Source of the DNA: Oscillospiraceae bacterium
Lineage (GTDB): Bacteria > Bacillota > Clostridia > UBA1381 > UBA9506
DNA: 64,000 nucleotides
Direction: 5' to 3'
NCBI GenBank assembly: GCA_015068905.1
Contig: SVJQ01000001.1
Coordinates: forward strand, 169,104 to 233,103
Shown piece by piece: positions 27,414 through 36,773 of this stretch. How positions within the stretch are numbered: the first letter of the stretch is position 1; every line of letters starts with the position of its first letter. The notes beneath the pieces were generated by a model. The model saw only the letters and a program-made list of their open reading frames with translations. It was not told where the DNA came from and ran no database searches. The translations under genes were made by a program, and so were the position numbers.

Positions 27414-27471
27414 TGTAGGGCAGGGGCTTGCTCCTGCCGGACAAGCGGAACGAGCAAGCCCGTTCCCTACA
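27414..27471. repeat. REP-like imperfect palindrome (58 bp)
   Basis: Bounded by TGTAGGG and CCCTACA, with inner arms GGGCTTGCTC and GAGCAAGCCC around a CCGGACAAGCGG centre. About 17 of the 20 outer bases on each side are complementary. It lies in a 243-base non-coding gap and is GC-richer than its surroundings. The form is typical of dispersed extragenic palindromes; I saw only this copy in the window. Confidence 0.65.
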
Positions 27472-27506
27472 GAGCTTCGTCAAAGTACATTAAAGGGTGT
27501 GTTTGT

Positions 27507-30500
27507 ATGATTAAAAAATTGTTTTCTGCCGTTTTGGCTGTGGTGATGCTATCGGCATTATTGCCGGTGTTTGCAGACTATGCACCGACGGTATATACCT
27601 CTGATTTTGAGGGCGGTGCTGCCGTTACTGAGGGGCAGAGCAGTTATACATATTCTGATGCGGTATGGAGCCTTTCAACCTCATCCGCCCGCCGGCCGAC
27701 CGCCTATAGCGGTGAGCTTGGTTTTGACAGAGTTGAGCTTGCGGTTAAACCTGAAAGCACCGGCTCAGATAACCATGTTTTAGTGGCAACCCAAAAGGGC
27801 AGCACAGCGCTGACAACCAAAGATATTGCGCTGGATGATGGGACTGATGCGGTTTATATCTCTTTCCGCTTTAAGGTGCCCACCGGAACTGGCACCGGTC
27901 AATGGCAGCTTGGTGTTGGCAGCCATTATACAGCGACAGCCGGCGGCAATCATGATACCACCCTTTTGACAATTCGCGATGATAATAAAATTGGCGTGGT
28001 TAATCAGGCGCAAAATCCCCATCTTTCGGCATATATTTCAGAGACGGTAAGCTATCAGCGTGATACGTGGTATACAGCCGTTATTTATGTTGATAAAAAC
28101 ACCCGGGCGGCGTATATATATGACGGCACAAAGTTGGTGGCGCAGAACAGCATCTATAGCGAAATGAAAGAGATGGTTGTGGCAAGAGCCGACCTGAGAA
28201 GCTGGTGTAACACCTATTTTCTGCCAAACGGCTTTACCATTATGGTGGATGATGCAAACATTACGGCTGTAAAAAAAGCCTCTGATACGGTGACTTTGAC
28301 TGCATCAAGCATCACCGACGGTGAAACAGATGTCTCTTGCATGCCGAGCTTTGACCTGACCTTTTCAAGACCGTTAAAAACCGAACAGACAGGCAATGTG
28401 ACAGTTGGCGGCAGCGCAGAGGGTGTTTCGGTTTTAAGTATAGCACCAAACAAGCTACGGGTTTCAGTTAGCAGAACTTTAGACTATTCAACAGAATATA
28501 CACTTGATTTTTCAAGGGTTTGTGATATGGCAGGTAACACCGTTTCAGGCATAACAAGCCTTGACTTTACCACGGTGTATATGCCCCTGTCCTTCTATCC
28601 TGTTTCTGTTTCTTTAAAGAAAGAGGGTAGCACAACCTTTGGCCTGCCTTTAGAGCTGCCGGTTAAAAACCACACGGGTATGCCTCTTTCGGCGCGGTTG
28701 TTTGTTGCACTTTATCAAAAGACTGCCACAGGTGACACCTTAGCCGGTGTTGAAAACAAAGCGGTGACCATTCCGGCAGAGGCAGAGAGCGTAAGTTTTA
28801 CGGTCTCCGGCAATTATCATGATGTTTCTTATGTTAAAGTGATGGCTTTTGACAGCACAGATACTGTCCGTCCCCTTTCAGAGCCCATTAATGTGCCGAT
28901 GGTAGAGGATGTGCCTGTGTATGATGTCAGCCGCTACGAAAAGGTACTTTTGTTTAAGCAGGATTTTGAGGGTGACCCCCTGCCGGGCAATGTAACAACC
29001 CAATATCATTACAGCGCAAGTCAGATTGACCCCACAGGCGGTATTGACGGCAGCGGTGCCTACGGCGTTGATGGCACATCTGAAATTTCCGGTCAGGGTA
29101 CGCTGTCTTATGTGGTCAGTGGTCTTAATATTCCTGCCGGCACCGGCATTTTAATGACAGCTATGCTGAAAGCAGAGGATATCTCAGGTACAGTTGCAGA
29201 ATCCGGCAAGGATGCTTATGCCGAGGGTCTGCGCACCACAATAACCTATAAAAACACACAAACAGGTGACTCGAAATCTGTTTATATGATAGATGAAACG
29301 GTGAACGGCACAACAGACTGGATACAGTCTATGCAATATGATGTTTGTGATTTTGCAGTTGACCGTGTTGCGGTGACCTGTTATCTGGTAGAGAGCGTTA
29401 ACCGGGGCCGTGGTTGGTATGATGATGTTTGCCTCTATACCGTCGGCTTTGACCCCTTTATTGATGCTGTTTTGGAAAAACCCACCTACAAGGGCTTTAT
29501 CTATGGTGAGGGCGGCGAAAATGACATCGTTCTTTCGACCAATGTTAAGAGCTATAACACCTATGATTTGGCAAGCTCAGTTGCAACAGCGAAAATTGTT
29601 GATAAAACTGATCGGGTCATTGTCTCAGCCACACGTTCTGATTTTAGTGATGAGATTTCCTTTACCTTCTCCTCAGGTATTTTGAATATGAATGAGGATT
29701 ATTATCTGCAGCTTTCCTTAGACAACCCATCTGCCGAAAAATGCTATGGCAAGCGTGAGTGGAAGATTAGAAAACGCCCGGCAGACTATCGCCCCAATAA
29801 CTATTTTGACGAATATGGTCGATATGTGATTGACGGTAAGCCCACGTTTTTGATGGGTGTTTACGGTGAAAACAAGCTGTATGAGCTGATTGACAAAATT
29901 GATGGTTCTGCCATTGATTTGATTGTTCCTTACGGTTATATATGGATTCCTGTTGGCAGAAACAGCGCAGGGGAGATCACAACCGGTGTTGATACCGCCC
30001 TGCTAGATTATGCTCACGCACGGGGTATTAAGATGACTGCGCCCCTGACCCATTTCTTATATTCAAAGGTTAATGCTACCGGTCGGTTTTCAGGTGTTAT
30101 TAAAAACACTGCCGATTCAAGAGCTGTTTATGAAAGTTTTGCAAAAACTCTGAATCATCCGGCGATTTTAGGCTATTATATGGCTGATGAACTGTCCAGC
30201 CAACGTTATGGTGCCGAGGTAGAGTGGGCAAGCAGAATTCTTTCAGATTTAGATTTTGACGGCATTACATTGAATGCCACAAGCCGTGCTCACAATCAGC
30301 GTGAGCAGCTGCGGTTTGCTGACAGCGTGAACACCTCGTCCTATCCTGTTGACTTAGGTGACGGTACGGACGATTTATCCAAGGTGACAGAGCATATTTC
30401 TGCCATTACGCAGTACCTGCCAGAGGGCAACAGACCGCACTTTGCGGTGCTGCAGTCTTATAAAATGGGCGGTGCCCTTCGTGGACCTGATGAGGCAGAA

Positions 30501-30896
30501 ATGCGTAACATGGCATATCAGGCAATCTGTGCCGGTATGCAGGGCATTATCTGGTACAACGGCTTCCAGATGGACGATGCCGGCTGGAAAGACCTTTTGA
30601 CTGTTTGTAATGAGATTGAAGGCTTTTACCCCATGCTTCTTTCAACTGATGAAGCGCCCGACTATGAGGCTGTCGCAGGGGATTGGTTTGAAGCTATTGC
30701 AAAATCCTATAACGGTCGTGGATATTTGTTCACGGTGAACAAAACAAGAAGCGCACAGAGTGCCAAAATTTCACTTGGCACGCAGACGACAGTCCGTGGG
30801 CTTTGCTCAGGCAAAACCTATACCCCCGATGCTGAAGGTAACATTACGGTGGACTATGACGCCATAGGCGTTGAGGTTTTAGAATTTGTAAGATAA
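27507..30896 (+). CDS. Secreted multi-domain glycosidase-like protein
   Basis: 1129 residues: signal peptide (1-23), the shared LamG-like module (about 28-250; YTYSDAVWSLSTSSARRPT, VYISFRFKVPTGTGTGQWQLG), an SbsA-type Ig domain (about 260-355; YTLDFSRVCDMAGNTVSG), a beta domain (about 360-470), a carbohydrate-binding-like beta-sandwich (about 485-650), an Ig-like strand region, then a barrel (about 770-1110) with EYGRYVIDGKPTFLMGVYG and LGYYMADELSSQRYG. Glu895 in the latter is the likely acid/base. The second half matches the SLH-anchored protein at 15343 through KPTYKGFIYGEGGE, RPADYRPNNYFDEYGR and GNRPHFAVLQ. It has no SLH repeats, so it appears to be the free form of the same enzyme type. 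Substrate unknown. Confidence 0.8.
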   Translation: MIKKLFSAVLAVVMLSALLPVFADYAPTVYTSDFEGGAAVTEGQSSYTYSDAVWSLSTSSARRPTAYSGELGFDRVELAVKPESTGSDNHVLVATQKGSTALTTKDIALDDGTDAVYISFRFKVPTGTGTGQWQLGVGSHYTATAGGNHDTTLLTIRDDNKIGVVNQAQNPHLSAYISETVSYQRDTWYTAVIYVDKNTRAAYIYDGTKLVAQNSIYSEMKEMVVARADLRSWCNTYFLPNGFTIMVDDANITAVKKASDTVTLTASSITDGETDVSCMPSFDLTFSRPLKTEQTGNVTVGGSAEGVSVLSIAPNKLRVSVSRTLDYSTEYTLDFSRVCDMAGNTVSGITSLDFTTVYMPLSFYPVSVSLKKEGSTTFGLPLELPVKNHTGMPLSARLFVALYQKTATGDTLAGVENKAVTIPAEAESVSFTVSGNYHDVSYVKVMAFDSTDTVRPLSEPINVPMVEDVPVYDVSRYEKVLLFKQDFEGDPLPGNVTTQYHYSASQIDPTGGIDGSGAYGVDGTSEISGQGTLSYVVSGLNIPAGTGILMTAMLKAEDISGTVAESGKDAYAEGLRTTITYKNTQTGDSKSVYMIDETVNGTTDWIQSMQYDVCDFAVDRVAVTCYLVESVNRGRGWYDDVCLYTVGFDPFIDAVLEKPTYKGFIYGEGGENDIVLSTNVKSYNTYDLASSVATAKIVDKTDRVIVSATRSDFSDEISFTFSSGILNMNEDYYLQLSLDNPSAEKCYGKREWKIRKRPADYRPNNYFDEYGRYVIDGKPTFLMGVYGENKLYELIDKIDGSAIDLIVPYGYIWIPVGRNSAGEITTGVDTALLDYAHARGIKMTAPLTHFLYSKVNATGRFSGVIKNTADSRAVYESFAKTLNHPAILGYYMADELSSQRYGAEVEWASRILSDLDFDGITLNATSRAHNQREQLRFADSVNTSSYPVDLGDGTDDLSKVTEHISAITQYLPEGNRPHFAVLQSYKMGGALRGPDEAEMRNMAYQAICAGMQGIIWYNGFQMDDAGWKDLLTVCNEIEGFYPMLLSTDEAPDYEAVAGDWFEAIAKSYNGRGYLFTVNKTRSAQSAKISLGTQTTVRGLCSGKTYTPDAEGNITVDYDAIGVEVLEFVR

Positions 30897-30927
30897 TATA
30901 GTTTTTGTTGCAGAAAGGATGAAGAAC

Positions 30928-32217
30928 ATGCAAGAAGTAAAAACTGCAAAAGTTGGTGTGGGACGAGGTATTATCTCTCCGGTAAAAATGGCTCAGCTTT
31001 GGGGTTATCCTGTGATTCGTGACACTGAGGTGATTCACGATGACCTGCAGGCGACCGCCTTTGCTTTTGAATATGATGGCAAGCAGTCGCTGCTTGTTAA
31101 CCTGACCATTATTTTTCTGCTCAATGATGAATTTGAGATTTTAAGAGAGCTTGTAAGCCGCGAAACCGGCGTGCCCTATGAAAACATTATCATTGACTGT
31201 ACCCATACCCATTCAAGCCCTGCGACAGATTCTGATATTAAAGATAATGAGTATATCCAGACAGTGCTTCGCCCCGGTGCGGTGAAGGCTGCAAAAGAGG
31301 CGCTGGGCAACCTGCAGGAGGCATATATGGGCGTTGCCACGGTTGAAAGCCACGTTGGCATTAACCGCCGCGAGGTCACCTTGCGTGGTGGCATTGGCTT
31401 AGGCCAAAACCCCTGGGGCACCTTTGACCCCACCATGACGGTGATCAGCTTTGTGACACCGGATAAAAAGCCCATTGGTAACCTTGTGCATTACGGCACC
31501 CATTGTACTGCGGCAGGGAACAACTATGAGGTAACCCGTGACTGGTCAAGTGTTATGATTGACCGTTTAGAAGCTCAGACCGGCGCAATGACAGCGTTTA
31601 TCAACGGCCCCATTGGCGACACCGGCCCGAACCTTTCTGACGGCAGCACGGCGGCAAATTTAGAGCTTGCTTTAGAGCTTGGTGGTGAAGCGGCATCCGA
31701 TGCGGTGCGCGCTTACCGTTCCATTAAAGATTATCGTCCCATTGATATGAAGGTGACCATGCAGGAAGTAAAGCTGCCTTACAAGCCCCAGATGTCTTAT
31801 GAGGATGCGGTGGCAGAATATGCAACCCATACAGAAGAAGAGAAGAATGACTATTATGGCAGATGCTATCACCTGCGTAAGGTTATGGCAGAATATGAGG
31901 CAGGTCACCCTGTTGAGACAGAGCTGACCATCAATGAAACTGTGATTTCGGTAGGACCGGTTGCCTTTGTGCCGTTCCCCTTTGAAATGTTTACAGAAAT
32001 GACCTTGCGTCTCAGAAAGTTCAGCCCCTATCAGCACACCTTGTCCCTTTCTATCGGCAACGGCTATTACAGCTATCTGCCTTCGCAGGATCAGATTTGC
32101 CGTGGTGGCTATGAGGTGGCAATGTTCCGTGACTTTAACCCCTATCAGCTGGTGGATAATACTGACACAATTCTGGTGCAGCAGCTGGTGGATGTTTTAA
32201 AGAACTTAGCAGAATAA
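30928..32217 (+). CDS. Neutral/alkaline ceramidase-like protein
   Basis: 429 residues from ATG 30928; AGAAAGG at 30912-30918 is well spaced from it but abuts the ORF-track ATG 30919. The N-terminal part matches the neutral/alkaline non-lysosomal ceramidase domain: VGVGRGIISP, IIIDCTHTHSSPATDSD with the His-rich zinc-site pattern, NLVHYGTHCTAAGN and TAFINGPIGDTGPNL. No signal peptide, unlike secreted ceramidases, so it probably acts in the cytoplasm. Bacterial proteins of this type occur widely in glycan gene clusters with undefined substrate. Here it is followed by a sugar-phosphate isomerase/epimerase-type barrel, suggesting hydrolysis of an amide or ester in a sugar derivative. That is inference. 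Confidence 0.82.
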   Translation: MQEVKTAKVGVGRGIISPVKMAQLWGYPVIRDTEVIHDDLQATAFAFEYDGKQSLLVNLTIIFLLNDEFEILRELVSRETGVPYENIIIDCTHTHSSPATDSDIKDNEYIQTVLRPGAVKAAKEALGNLQEAYMGVATVESHVGINRREVTLRGGIGLGQNPWGTFDPTMTVISFVTPDKKPIGNLVHYGTHCTAAGNNYEVTRDWSSVMIDRLEAQTGAMTAFINGPIGDTGPNLSDGSTAANLELALELGGEAASDAVRAYRSIKDYRPIDMKVTMQEVKLPYKPQMSYEDAVAEYATHTEEEKNDYYGRCYHLRKVMAEYEAGHPVETELTINETVISVGPVAFVPFPFEMFTEMTLRLRKFSPYQHTLSLSIGNGYYSYLPSQDQICRGGYEVAMFRDFNPYQLVDNTDTILVQQLVDVLKNLAE

Positions 32218-32252
32218 TACAGCAATCTAAGCAGAAATCAGGAGGAGAGTAT

Positions 32253-33095
32253 ATGTACACACTGGGTTTATCCTGTTGTTTTGACCATACAGAAGAAAAT
32301 TTTTGCAGCTTGCAAAAGCACGGCATTGGTGCCGTTGAGGTGACCCTCAGAAATGAAAGGAATGATCAGACAGATTATAAAAATCTGCTCGCCCTTTCAA
32401 AAAAATATGACGTAGATTTGTGGTCCATGCATCTGCCCTATTGTACCATCGACATTTCTGCCGGTGATGCAGTAAAGCTGCATGAAACTGTGTCTTATGT
32501 GGCAGAGTTTATCAAAAAAGGTGCTGATATTGGTATTGACAAATTTGTGATGCATCCAAGCGTAGAGCCCATTGAACCGGAAGAAAGAGAAGAACACAAA
32601 AAAAAGGCAATGGATTCTTTAAATAAGCTGGCTGAGGTTGCAGATTCTGCCGGTGGTGTGCTTTGTGTTGAAAACCTGCCAAGAACCTGTCTGTGTAATA
32701 CCACGGAGGAAACGGCCGAAATTATATCTGTCAATGACAAGTTGAAGGTATGCTTTGACACAAATCATCTGCTTAATAACGACAGCGTTAATTTTATGAA
32801 AACCTTTGCCGATAAAATTGTGACGATTCACGTTTCTGATTATGATTTTGTTAATGAACGGCATTGGCTGCCGGGTGAGGGCAAGGCAGACTGGGAAGCC
32901 ATTATGAAAACCCTTTCTGAGATTGATTATAAAGGCGTGTTTATGTATGAGGTTAACTTAAAGAGCCCCAAGTCAATAGTTCGTGACAGAGACTTAACCT
33001 TTGCAGATTATGTAGAGAACGCTAAGCAGCTTTTTGCCGGCAAAACACCGGCGCCCTTCGGTAAGCCGCTGCCGAATCTGGGTATGTGGGCATAG
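32253..33095 (+). CDS. Sugar phosphate isomerase/epimerase-family TIM-barrel protein
   Basis: A 280-residue AP-endonuclease-2/xylose-isomerase-like barrel. Metal-ligand segments typical of the family are present: DKFVMHPSVEP (His), CVENLPRTC (Glu), VCFDTNHLL (Asp, His), VTIHVSDYDF (His), HWLPGEGKADW and YEVNLKSPKS (Glu). The family covers xylulose, inositol, tagatose and other keto-sugar enzymes; the exact reaction cannot be read. AGGAGAG precedes the ATG. It sits in a row with the ceramidase-like gene and an unknown gene 14 bases downstream, likely one transcript. Confidence 0.88.
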   Translation: MYTLGLSCCFDHTEENFCSLQKHGIGAVEVTLRNERNDQTDYKNLLALSKKYDVDLWSMHLPYCTIDISAGDAVKLHETVSYVAEFIKKGADIGIDKFVMHPSVEPIEPEEREEHKKKAMDSLNKLAEVADSAGGVLCVENLPRTCLCNTTEETAEIISVNDKLKVCFDTNHLLNNDSVNFMKTFADKIVTIHVSDYDFVNERHWLPGEGKADWEAIMKTLSEIDYKGVFMYEVNLKSPKSIVRDRDLTFADYVENAKQLFAGKTPAPFGKPLPNLGMWA

Positions 33096-33109
33096 CGAGG
33101 TGGCCGGAT

Positions 33110-33994
33110 ATGAAAATTAAACAAATAGCCAAAATTCACGGAGGACAGGATGGCGCCATTTTTGGCGACTTCCTGTTTCGTTTTAATCATCAGGGTGAAT
33201 GCTTTGTTTATGATTTAAAAACTGTAGGGGAAGATCCGGAAAAAGAACTGCCGCAGTTTTCGTCTTTTGTGCTTGACGGTGTAGAGAAGCTAAAGCCCCA
33301 TAGCAACAGCGTTGCTTTTGGTAGTGAATATGCAGAAGAGGGTGATGAATTTCCCTTGCTTTATGCCAACATCTATAACAATCATGCAGGTATGAAAAAT
33401 CCTTTAAAGGGTGTAACTTTGGTGTATCGTGTTGTGCGACAAGGCACAGCATTTACCACCAGCCTTTTGCAGATGATTGAAATTGGCTTTGCAGAAGATG
33501 TTGATTCCTGGCGGTCCTACCCCCAAATCGGCGATGTAAGACCCTATGGCAACTTTGCCATTGACACGCAAAACGACATTTATTATGCCTTTACCATGCG
33601 TGACAAGAGCCAGACAACCCGGTATTTTTCTTTTAAGATGCCGAAGCTTTCTGACGGCGTTTATGACAAAGAATACGGCATTCGCCGTGTGGTTTTGAAT
33701 AAAAGTGACCTTTTAGGCAGCTTCGATTGCCCCTATCAGCACTACATTCAGGGTGCATGCTTTTATGGCGGGTATGTTTTTTCTGCCGAGGGTTTTACAG
33801 ATAATGCAGACAATCTCCCGGCGATGCGCGTCATAAACCCTGAAAGCAGGCAGGAAGTGCTGTTTGTAGATTTGATTGCTATGGGCTTTGCCATTGAACC
33901 GGAGATGGTTGATTTTCACGGCAATATGTGCTATTACAGCGACTTTGATGGCAACTTATTTGCAGTTGATTTTGGCACAGATTTGAACCTGTAA
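33110..33994 (+). CDS. Uncharacterised cytoplasmic protein, possible beta-propeller
   Basis: 294 residues from ATG 33110, which is preceded by GAGGTGG at a good distance; the ORF-track start at 33086 overlaps the end of the previous gene without a ribosome site. I recognise no family. The sequence has spaced aromatic-glycine strand patterns (GAIFGDFLFRFNHQGECFVYDL, GNFAIDTQNDIYYAFTM, GACFYGGYVFSAEGFTD, GNMCYYSDFDGNLFAVDF) consistent with four or more propeller blades. No signal peptide or membrane segment. Being last after two sugar-type genes, it may bind or process the same compound. Low certainty on function. Confidence 0.7.
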   Translation: MKIKQIAKIHGGQDGAIFGDFLFRFNHQGECFVYDLKTVGEDPEKELPQFSSFVLDGVEKLKPHSNSVAFGSEYAEEGDEFPLLYANIYNNHAGMKNPLKGVTLVYRVVRQGTAFTTSLLQMIEIGFAEDVDSWRSYPQIGDVRPYGNFAIDTQNDIYYAFTMRDKSQTTRYFSFKMPKLSDGVYDKEYGIRRVVLNKSDLLGSFDCPYQHYIQGACFYGGYVFSAEGFTDNADNLPAMRVINPESRQEVLFVDLIAMGFAIEPEMVDFHGNMCYYSDFDGNLFAVDFGTDLNL

Positions 33995-34032
33995 AATTTT
34001 ATCAATATTTTTTAATTATCAGGTTTTGTTGA

Positions 34033-34061
34033 TTGATTTTTTAGTGTGAATGTTATATAAT
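34033..34061 (+). promoter_or_regulatory. Sigma-A promoter of the NahK-like kinase
   Basis: TTGATT (34033-34038), 17 bases, TATAAT (34056-34061), about 55 bases before the start codon. Confidence 0.78.
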
Positions 34062-34115
34062 AGTTAAGTCCGCAGGTTTTGTTCAAGGATAAACAAAATT
34101 TTAGGAGGCTTACTC

Positions 34116-35210
34116 ATGAAGGGTTATGATTATAAGGAGCTTTGTTCAAAGTTTGCTTATAAAGGCGATTATATCGGCGCCCGCATTTACGGTGAAGGTC
34201 ACATTAACGAGACCTTTTTAATTGAAACCACCGGCAGACGTTATATTCTGCAGCGGGTTAATAGTGATGTGTTTAAAGAACCGGTTCAGGTTATTGACAA
34301 CGTTGTGGCAGTAACGGAATATTTACATAACAGAATTATTTCAAATTTTGGTGATCCCTATCGTGAAACCTTAACGTTAATTCCTGCAAAAGACGGTACC
34401 TTTTATCATCGGACAGAGCAGGGCGACGTTTTTCGTATGTATCTTTTTATTGGCAATGCCCGCAGCTATCAGTCTATTGAAAATCCGGAAATGTTTTACC
34501 GCGTGGCAAAATCCTTTGGCCGTTTTCAGAATCTTTTAAAGGCATTCCCGGCGGATAAGCTTCACGAAACAATTCCTAATTTCCACGACACGGTTGACCG
34601 TTACAGACTGTTTAAGGAGGCGATTGCCGATGATAGGGTTGGTCGCCGGTCTGAGGTTGAAAAAGAAATCAATTTCTTTTTAGACCGTGAAGAGGAAGCA
34701 TCTTTGGTGGTTGACGCCATCCGCACAGGTGAAATCCCCTTGCGTGTTACCCATAACGACACAAAGCTTAACAATGTTTTAATTGATGATGCAACCGGCG
34801 AGGGTGTTTGCGTCATTGACTTAGATACGGTTATGCCCGGCTCTATGCTTTATGACTTTGGTGATTCGATTCGCTTCGGTGCCAGCACGGCAGCAGAGGA
34901 TGAGCAGGATTTATCTAACGTTTGGATGGATTTAGAGCTGTTTGAACAGTATACAAAAGGATATATTGAAGAATTAAAAGACAGCTTTACGCCGAAGGAA
35001 ATTGAACTGCTTGCTTTTTCTGCCAAGTTGATGACCTTAGAGTGTGGTATGCGGTTTTTAACCGACCACTTAAACGGAGATGTGTATTTCAGAATTCACA
35101 GGAAAAATCATAACTTAGACCGCGCCAGAACACATATTAAGTTGGTGTCTGATATGGAAGCGAAAATGGATAAAATGAATGAGATTGTTTTAAAATATTA
35201 TAATAAGTAA
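34116..35210 (+). CDS. Phosphotransferase-family sugar kinase, N-acetylhexosamine 1-kinase (NahK)-like
   Basis: A 364-residue APH/ChoK-fold kinase. The N-lobe signature GEGHINETFLIETTGRRYILQ and FKEPVQVIDNV resemble NahK-type anomeric hexosamine kinases. The catalytic loop is THNDTKLNNVLID (His213, Asp215, Asn220), and the metal-binding Asp follows in VCVIDLDTVMPGSMLYDFGD. The family phosphorylates N-acetylglucosamine or N-acetylgalactosamine at C1, or other sugars, feeding nucleotide-sugar or glycolytic routes. AGGAGG precedes the ATG. Single-gene unit with its own promoter and a strong shared terminator. Substrate is inferred from family similarity only. Confidence 0.85.
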   Translation: MKGYDYKELCSKFAYKGDYIGARIYGEGHINETFLIETTGRRYILQRVNSDVFKEPVQVIDNVVAVTEYLHNRIISNFGDPYRETLTLIPAKDGTFYHRTEQGDVFRMYLFIGNARSYQSIENPEMFYRVAKSFGRFQNLLKAFPADKLHETIPNFHDTVDRYRLFKEAIADDRVGRRSEVEKEINFFLDREEEASLVVDAIRTGEIPLRVTHNDTKLNNVLIDDATGEGVCVIDLDTVMPGSMLYDFGDSIRFGASTAAEDEQDLSNVWMDLELFEQYTKGYIEELKDSFTPKEIELLAFSAKLMTLECGMRFLTDHLNGDVYFRIHRKNHNLDRARTHIKLVSDMEAKMDKMNEIVLKYYNK

Positions 35211-35212
35211 AT

Positions 35213-35247
35213 TAAAGCCCCAAAAGCATTGCTTTTGGGGCTTTAAT
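35213..35247. terminator. Bidirectional hairpin terminator
   Basis: AAAGCCCCAAAAGC and GCTTTTGGGGCTTT form a perfect stem around ATT, flanked by A and T runs. It serves the kinase and the convergent AraC gene. Confidence 0.93.
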
Positions 35248-35249
35248 TT

Positions 35250-36095
35250 TTATAGCGGCACGGTTGTGCCTGAATTTTTTCGGAACTGTGCCGGAGTTGC
35301 GGCATACCTTTTTTTAAAGTTTCTGTAAAACCAACTCAGGTTCTGAAAACCGCATTCATAACAAATGTCAATAATAGAAAGGTTTGTGTTAAGCAGCAGG
35401 TTTGCACTGTAATTGAGCCGTTGTTCGTTCATAAAATCCGATACGGTCATGTGATAATGCTTTTTAAAGCTGCGGCTGATGTGTTCCCGTGTTTTGTGAG
35501 TCTGTTCTGATATTTCAGATAGCGTCAGTTGCATACTTTCAGGTTTTTTCATTTGGTCGGCAAGCTTTGCAAGCCAATCAGGAACAAAAGGCTCCGGTCT
35601 GTTTGTTTCAACTTCTAAAAACAGGGCGACAATGTCTGTCAGTATCAGCTTCATTTGTAATTTCAACTTTTGGGAGTCATTCACATCAACTGTGTTTAAG
35701 GCGTTGAGCTTATCCATCATTTTACGAAAGTCATCCTTGTTAAGCACAATGGTAGGGGGCATTTTTTGCACCAGTAATAACTCTAAAATATCACCAAAAT
35801 ATGCGCTCAGCTTTTTCATGGTGTCAGCGCTGAAGGTTAAGTTGACAAAAGAAAAGTCCCCCTCCTTTATGTAGGTGTGTACATCGCCGGAACGGATGAG
35901 TACCATGCTGTGTTGAGGGAGCACCTGCTTTTTGCCGTTTATCACCTGAATGGTCTGACCGCTGACGGTTAAGAAAACCTCATAATAATCATGATAATGC
36001 AATTCAAAGTTTTCTGAATAGCTGTAATTCATTCTGAGCGTATAGCCCATTTTCTGATTAACATAGGTTTCGTTACCATATAATTTTGCTTTCAT
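35250..36095 (-). CDS. AraC-family transcriptional regulator
   Basis: 281 residues: N-terminal cupin (about 20-100; ENFELHYHDYYEVFLTVSGQTIQVINGKK, with HSMVLIRSGDVHTY) and C-terminal HTH pair (about 180-275; LSEISEQTHKTREHISRSFKKHY, then IIDICYECGFQNLSWFYRNFKKRYAATPAQFRK). AAGGTGAGCGA precedes the ATG. It is divergent from the lyxose-isomerase/PfkB operon with overlapping promoter elements, and so is the most probable regulator of that operon. Confidence 0.9.
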   Translation of the reverse strand: MKAKLYGNETYVNQKMGYTLRMNYSYSENFELHYHDYYEVFLTVSGQTIQVINGKKQVLPQHSMVLIRSGDVHTYIKEGDFSFVNLTFSADTMKKLSAYFGDILELLLVQKMPPTIVLNKDDFRKMMDKLNALNTVDVNDSQKLKLQMKLILTDIVALFLEVETNRPEPFVPDWLAKLADQMKKPESMQLTLSEISEQTHKTREHISRSFKKHYHMTVSDFMNEQRLNYSANLLLNTNLSIIDICYECGFQNLSWFYRNFKKRYAATPAQFRKNSGTTVPL

Positions 36096-36126
36096 TCGCT
36101 CACCTTGATATCAATATAGTATAATA

Positions 36127-36755
<629 letters not shown>

Positions 36756-36773
36756 AGCAAAGGAGCGAGCTTT

